Shown here: one piece after another, positions 34,556 through 37,596 of the stretch
How the letters are laid out: the number at the start of each line of letters is the position of its first letter
How positions within the stretch are numbered: the first letter of the stretch is position 1
DNA from: Desulfococcaceae bacterium HSG9
Lineage (GTDB): Bacteria; Desulfobacterota; Desulfobacteria; Desulfobacterales; JAUCGF01
NCBI GenBank assembly: GCA_030378005.1
Contig: JAUCGF010000121.1
Span: forward strand, 1-37,596
Length of the DNA stretch: 37,596 nt
Direction: 5' to 3'
Program-made: the position numbers and the translations under genes
The notes under the pieces: model-generated
Told to the model about the DNA's origin: nothing
Seen by the model: only the letters and a program-made list of their open reading frames with translations
Databases searched by the model: none

Positions 34556-35977
34556 TTACCATTCCTCATTCTTTTTAGCTTCGGCTTCCTTGGTTATTAC
34601 ATCCTCTTTCTTTTCTATCATTATGAGCAAGTCATATACAGGCGTTTCCTCTGTTTCATTTTCCATAAGCGAACCGGCTTTGTTCTCAGGTTCTTTTTGC
34701 TCTTTTTTTGTATCGGCAACAGGCGGCGTTTCTTTTTTAGGCAAAGGTTTGGCCCTTTTTTTCTTTTTTTGCACTTCAGGCTTTGCCTGCTGGATTTCCT
34801 GGTGTACCGCAGGTTGTGGCTGTTGCATGGAAGTGATGAGTTGTTCAAGCAATTGGTTATATAAATAACGTCTATTCAGAGAATCCTGATTTACAGGAAT
34901 CGAACAGTATAGTTTCCAATACGTGTTTTGATCAATTCCACTCTCAACAGGTTGGTAAGTGTTATCAAAATGTTTTAAAGCAAACAGGGTTTTATCATCA
35001 AATTGACCAGTGATATCAATGTCATAACCTTTTATAAAAAGCCATTCCTGAGTTTTGAGCGTTTTTTGCAATGGATTCAGATTGAGAAAATCCTGCTTAA
35101 CTGTTTTTAACACGAACGGATCAGGTTCAGGTTGTCCGTCTTCCAGCAAGTTCCAGTAAGGCAGGTCAAAATATTTCCCCACAATTTGCATCATACTGTG
35201 CTGCACCAGCAGCCTGACTGCACCATGCCGGCCTTCAACTTTTTTGATAGTGCCTTTGAAACCAAAGGTCGGACCGAAAAATGTAAAGGCCGATTCTTCT
35301 TCGGCCACACCTTTACTCACCAAGATGCTGTTCACCGTCTGCATCCCCTGAATACCAATATTTTGTTGTAATTCGGAAAGATTGAAATCCGATGTGATTT
35401 CGGCCAAACTCTTCTTTTCAGCCCAGCCATGTTCAACCTCAACCACATCACCGGGCGTCCAGTCTGGACTATTGATGATCGGTTTGGTTTCTACTCCGAA
35501 ATTGATATTTTTGCCTCGGGTGTTCAAAGCGCGGTCAAATTGGGTGATCCCACCGCTCAGGATAACATGCGGCACATGCTTACCGTTATAGGTTGTCCAT
35601 CCGAGACGTACAAAGGTGTCTAACCGATCCGGATTGAATGGCACATAATAAACATTTCCGCCGATTGAATTCAACGCGCTGATAACCATCGGCATAATAT
35701 CAATGGGAATTTCTCCGCCAGTGGCTTGTGCCGTGCCGGTGTGATCCAAACCGCCGGAAGCCATAATTTTTAACAAGTCGGATCCGTAAATCAAGGACAT
35801 CTGCCCAAGATCGGATAAAGCCTTATCAAATGGAGTTGTTTTAGGAGCAGGAAGATGCGAAGGAATCTGCACATCAACTTTGTGAACGCAGGAACTTAAA
35901 AAAAGTGCGAATAAGAGTAAAATGCCAATGAAACTTAATGTGCGGCTTTTTATTATTCTAAAAGCAAAGTGATTCAT
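34556..35977 (-). CDS. CsgG-like outer-membrane lipoprotein with peptidoglycan-binding-like domain
   Basis: The protein has 473 residues. A lipoprotein signal with lipobox LSSC (C30) is followed by a domain (about 45-280) with features of CsgG-type secretion lipoproteins: SDLGQMSLIYGSDLL, HVILSGGITQFDRA, the VVEVEHGWAEKKSLAEITSD region, and a hydrophobic amphipathic segment SAFTFFGPTFGFKG that could form pore strands. Residues about 300-365 look like a PG_binding_1 repeat (EWLFIKGYDIDITGQFDDKT). The C-terminal 90 residues are Lys/Glu/Pro-rich. CsgG forms the curli export channel, and neighbouring repeat proteins would be its cargo. The CsgG link is remote and by pattern only; a different lipoprotein fold is possible. 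Confidence 0.55.
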   Translation of the reverse strand: MNHFAFRIIKSRTLSFIGILLLFALFLSSCVHKVDVQIPSHLPAPKTTPFDKALSDLGQMSLIYGSDLLKIMASGGLDHTGTAQATGGEIPIDIMPMVISALNSIGGNVYYVPFNPDRLDTFVRLGWTTYNGKHVPHVILSGGITQFDRALNTRGKNINFGVETKPIINSPDWTPGDVVEVEHGWAEKKSLAEITSDFNLSELQQNIGIQGMQTVNSILVSKGVAEEESAFTFFGPTFGFKGTIKKVEGRHGAVRLLVQHSMMQIVGKYFDLPYWNLLEDGQPEPDPFVLKTVKQDFLNLNPLQKTLKTQEWLFIKGYDIDITGQFDDKTLFALKHFDNTYQPVESGIDQNTYWKLYCSIPVNQDSLNRRYLYNQLLEQLITSMQQPQPAVHQEIQQAKPEVQKKKKRAKPLPKKETPPVADTKKEQKEPENKAGSLMENETEETPVYDLLIMIEKKEDVITKEAEAKKNEEW

Positions 35978-36023
35978 TTTTTATCCTCCCGTAAGTCATT
36001 TGATAAGGGTGTATGAGTATTAA

Positions 36024-36389
36024 TTATTTGCCGCTAACCACAGTATTGTTACTTCCGTTATAAATGACGGTGATGTCACCGGTTTTGGCGCCCGGTTTTA
36101 CGATGACACCGCCTTGGGCGATGTCGCCTCCCGAGTTCGTGCCAGAAGTCACCATTTCATTTATATCTCTTTTTTTGATTCTGGCTCTGCTCATGGCATC
36201 AAGTTTAATATACCGAATGTTCTGATCCAGTTCCAATTTTCCATACTTTGTAATGTTTTCGTCGATGCTGATTCCGTCTTTTAAATCGTTGGCATGGCAA
36301 TAAGTCGCAAGCGAAGTTATGCTGATGAATAATGCCGTCAGAATGAGCAAGCATCGGTTTATTAGCAATAAAGAATTACCTGATTTCAT
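36024..36389 (-). CDS. Small exported protein of the surface-fibre locus
   Basis: The protein has 121 residues from ATG 36389, chosen because GAGGAGGATAAA stands directly before it. A signal peptide (about 1-33, ILTALFISITSLATYCHAND) precedes a soluble part. The end is rich in Gly/Asn and short beta-prone rungs (GGDIAQGGVIVKPGAKTGDI, then VIYNGSNNTVVSGK), similar in style to the larger repeat proteins upstream. It could be a minor subunit or nucleator like CsgB, but I do not recognise a family. It sits between the repeat-protein gene and the CsgG-like gene. Confidence 0.65.
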   Translation of the reverse strand: MKSGNSLLLINRCLLILTALFISITSLATYCHANDLKDGISIDENITKYGKLELDQNIRYIKLDAMSRARIKKRDINEMVTSGTNSGGDIAQGGVIVKPGAKTGDITVIYNGSNNTVVSGK

Positions 36390-36434
36390 TTTATCCTCCT
36401 CTAAATGTTCTGATTGAAAGTTTCGGTGCAAAGG

Positions 36435-36468
36435 ATCCTATTCAAAAAACATATAATCAGAATAGGAT
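36435..36468. other. Intergenic hairpin downstream of the repeat-protein gene
   Basis: atcctattc (36435-36443) pairs with gaataggat (36460-36468) around 16 AT-rich bases, in the 112-bp gap between the repeat-protein gene and the next gene. There is no clear U-tract on the minus strand. It could set relative mRNA levels, as hairpins do between fibre-subunit genes. Confidence 0.45.
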
Positions 36469-36501
36469 ACTTGAAAATAACGTAAGTTTATGTCGCAATA
36501 A

Positions 36502-37203
36502 TTATTCAAGGATGACGCTGCCGGCACCCATGCTGTTGCCATACTTAACCGCCACGGCTGTCAGATTGCCGGCATTAACGTTGTTAGCCACATTACCGCC
36601 GGTTTTGACGATGATGCTGCCTGCGCCGGCTGTGTTTCTGGCTCCGATGGTCACTGATGTGGCCGCCGAAGTCTTAACCCTGTTATTTAGATTACCGCCG
36701 ATGCTCGCGTTCTCGGCGATGATGCTTCCAGAGCCGGACGTGTTTTTAGCACCAATTGCGATGGCCGTGGTAACGTGGGATTTAACCTGATTCACCGCAT
36801 GGCCGCCAACCTGCGCGTTTTCGGCGATAACACTGCCGGCACCGGCTGTATTTTTAGCTCCGACAGCGATGGCCGTGGTAACATGGGATTTAACTTGATT
36901 GACGATATGGCCGCCAATGTTAGCGTTTTCAGCGATGATGCTGGCGGCACCGGCTGTGGTTTTGGCTCCGACAGCGATAGCCGTTGTGATTTCACCTGTA
37001 ACCTGATTGACAACATGGCCTCCGATCATCGAATTTTCCGTGCTGATGTTGCCGGAACCGGCAATATTTTTAGCGCCGACAGAAAGTGCGGTAACGTTTT
37101 GAACTTTTACTTGGTTCACGACATTGCCGCCGATTTTCGATCCGGCCAGTGCCATAGCAGAACTTAATAAAATCATAAAAAAGGTCATTGTAATTTTTTT
37201 CAT
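36502..37203 (-). CDS. Secreted 36-residue-repeat protein (candidate amyloid-like fibre subunit)
   Basis: The protein has 233 residues. A signal peptide (MKKITMTFFMILLSSAMALA) is followed by six tandem repeats of about 36 residues. Each has the pattern IGG-H/N-x-VNQV near its start, T-A-IAVGAKNTAGAGS in its middle and I-I-A-E-N-A at its end. The last two are more divergent, and the protein ends GAGSVILE. There is no cysteine and almost no charge variation, so the repeats probably stack as beta-arches, as in curlin or beta-solenoid fibres. Conserved Asn/Gln and Gly positions are spaced like those of curlin repeats, but the consensus is different. A paralogue lies 64 bp upstream. The CsgG-like protein nearby may export it. 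Confidence 0.75.
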   Translation of the reverse strand: MKKITMTFFMILLSSAMALAGSKIGGNVVNQVKVQNVTALSVGAKNIAGSGNISTENSMIGGHVVNQVTGEITTAIAVGAKTTAGAASIIAENANIGGHIVNQVKSHVTTAIAVGAKNTAGAGSVIAENAQVGGHAVNQVKSHVTTAIAIGAKNTSGSGSIIAENASIGGNLNNRVKTSAATSVTIGARNTAGAGSIIVKTGGNVANNVNAGNLTAVAVKYGNSMGAGSVILE

Positions 37204-37226
37204 TGTATCCTCCCTATTTGTTAGAA

Positions 37227-37259
37227 GATGGCGTCCGCTTCCGATAAGCGAACGCCATC
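37227..37259 (-). other. Intergenic hairpin between the two repeat-protein genes
   Basis: gatggcgt and acgccatc (8 bp) plus inner cgctt and aagcg (5 bp) form a long stem around ccgat. No U-tract follows on the minus strand, so partial read-through and uneven expression of the two paralogues is plausible. Confidence 0.5.
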
Positions 37260-37267
37260 AGTATCCG

Positions 37268-37596
37268 TTATTCAAGCACAATACTTCCGGCTGCTGCGGT
37301 GTTTTTGGCTCCGATGGCGATAGCCGTAAGGTTTTTGGCTTTCACTTGATTGACAACATTGCCGCCGACCTTGGAATCTTTGATAACGATGCTGCCGGCT
37401 GCTGCGGTGTTTTTGGCTCCGATAGCGATAGCCGTGATGTTTTTGGCTTTCACCTGATTGACAACGTTGCCGCCCACTTTGGCGTTTTTGGTGACAATAC
37501 TTCCGGCCGCCGCGGTGTTTTTGGCTCCGATAGCGATAGCTGTAACGTTTTTGGCTTTCACCTGATTAACGACATTGCCGCCGATTTTCGATCCGG
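37268..37596 (-). CDS. Secreted 36-residue-repeat protein, paralogue, 5' end outside the window
   Basis: At least three repeats are in the window. They are nearly identical (GGNVVNQVKAKN, TAIAIGAKNTAAAGSIV) and the protein ends AAAGSIVLE, like its neighbour. At the window edge the frame reads GSKIGGNVVNQVK, the same sequence that directly follows the signal peptide of the neighbouring protein (AGSKIGGNVVNQVK). The mature N-terminus is therefore probably just reached, and only the signal peptide and start are missing. The higher repeat identity suggests recent repeat expansion or stronger selection for uniformity. It is the most upstream visible gene of the minus-strand set. Confidence 0.75.
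   Translation of the reverse strand, partial: GSKIGGNVVNQVKAKNVTAIAIGAKNTAAAGSIVTKNAKVGGNVVNQVKAKNITAIAIGAKNTAAAGSIVIKDSKVGGNVVNQVKAKNLTAIAIGAKNTAAAGSIVLE

Noticed and set aside
36502..37596. CRISPR-like periodic repeats
   Set aside because: The 108-bp period is coding (36 codons), the repeats drift at synonymous sites and there are no unique spacers.

Overview
The window looks like chromosomal DNA of an anaerobic, probably sulfate-reducing, member of the Desulfobacterota (Desulfobacterales-like). This is inferred from gene content. There is a Tat-exported [NiFe(Se)]-type uptake hydrogenase without a membrane anchor, a complete CO dehydrogenase/acetyl-CoA synthase cluster with a methyltransferase (Wood-Ljungdahl carbonyl branch), a futalosine-pathway menaquinone gene (mqnE), a DUF3786 protein, and several dispersed inverted repeats. 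No ribosomal RNA, tRNA or CRISPR array was recognised.

Layout. 1-2489 is a decayed mobile-element zone: the 3' end of an IS630-family transposase, then an IS1634-like element (666-2150) with 20-bp terminal inverted repeats around a broken transposase, then two palindromic repeats. 2490-5201 (minus) encodes the hydrogenase small and large subunits. The large subunit is interrupted by an in-frame TGA exactly at the second cysteine of the N-terminal CxxC motif, followed by a SECIS-like hairpin. It therefore reads best as a selenoprotein with selenocysteine at an unusual, metal-bridging position. 5628-10222 (minus) holds gyrA and a tight radC / Cys-motif protein / DedA-like chain, followed by a ThiS/MoaD-like carrier. 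10358-14349 (minus) holds a small membrane protein, a REC-GGDEF diguanylate cyclase and two overlapping REC-histidine kinases. 14700-18625 (plus) has a HAD phosphatase, an L,D-transpeptidase and mqnE. A lipid kinase gene converges on mqnE.

20251-28609 (plus) is the acsD-acsA-acsB-acsC-acsE cluster. It has a long structured leader, hairpins in two intergenic gaps and a strong terminator. Together the genes make acetyl-CoA from a methyl-corrinoid protein, CO (or CO2 plus electrons) and CoA, or run the reverse. The hydrogenase could feed electrons from H2 to the same metabolism. AcsD carries an unusual roughly 165-residue Ala/Lys/Glu tail.

28935-31261 (plus) is a DUF3786 gene translationally coupled to a transmembrane Ser/Thr protein kinase. 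Converging on it from the right (37596 to 31277, minus) is a compact eight-gene set: two secreted proteins made of 36-residue Gly/Asn/Gln/Val repeats, a small exported protein, a CsgG-like lipoprotein fused to a peptidoglycan-binding-like domain, a small membrane-anchored protein, a GIN-domain (DUF2807) secreted protein, a double-FHA protein and an FHA-TM-TPR protein. I read this as a candidate curli-like surface-fibre system that may be controlled by Ser/Thr phosphorylation. This locus and the selenocysteine hydrogenase are the two most interesting things in the window.
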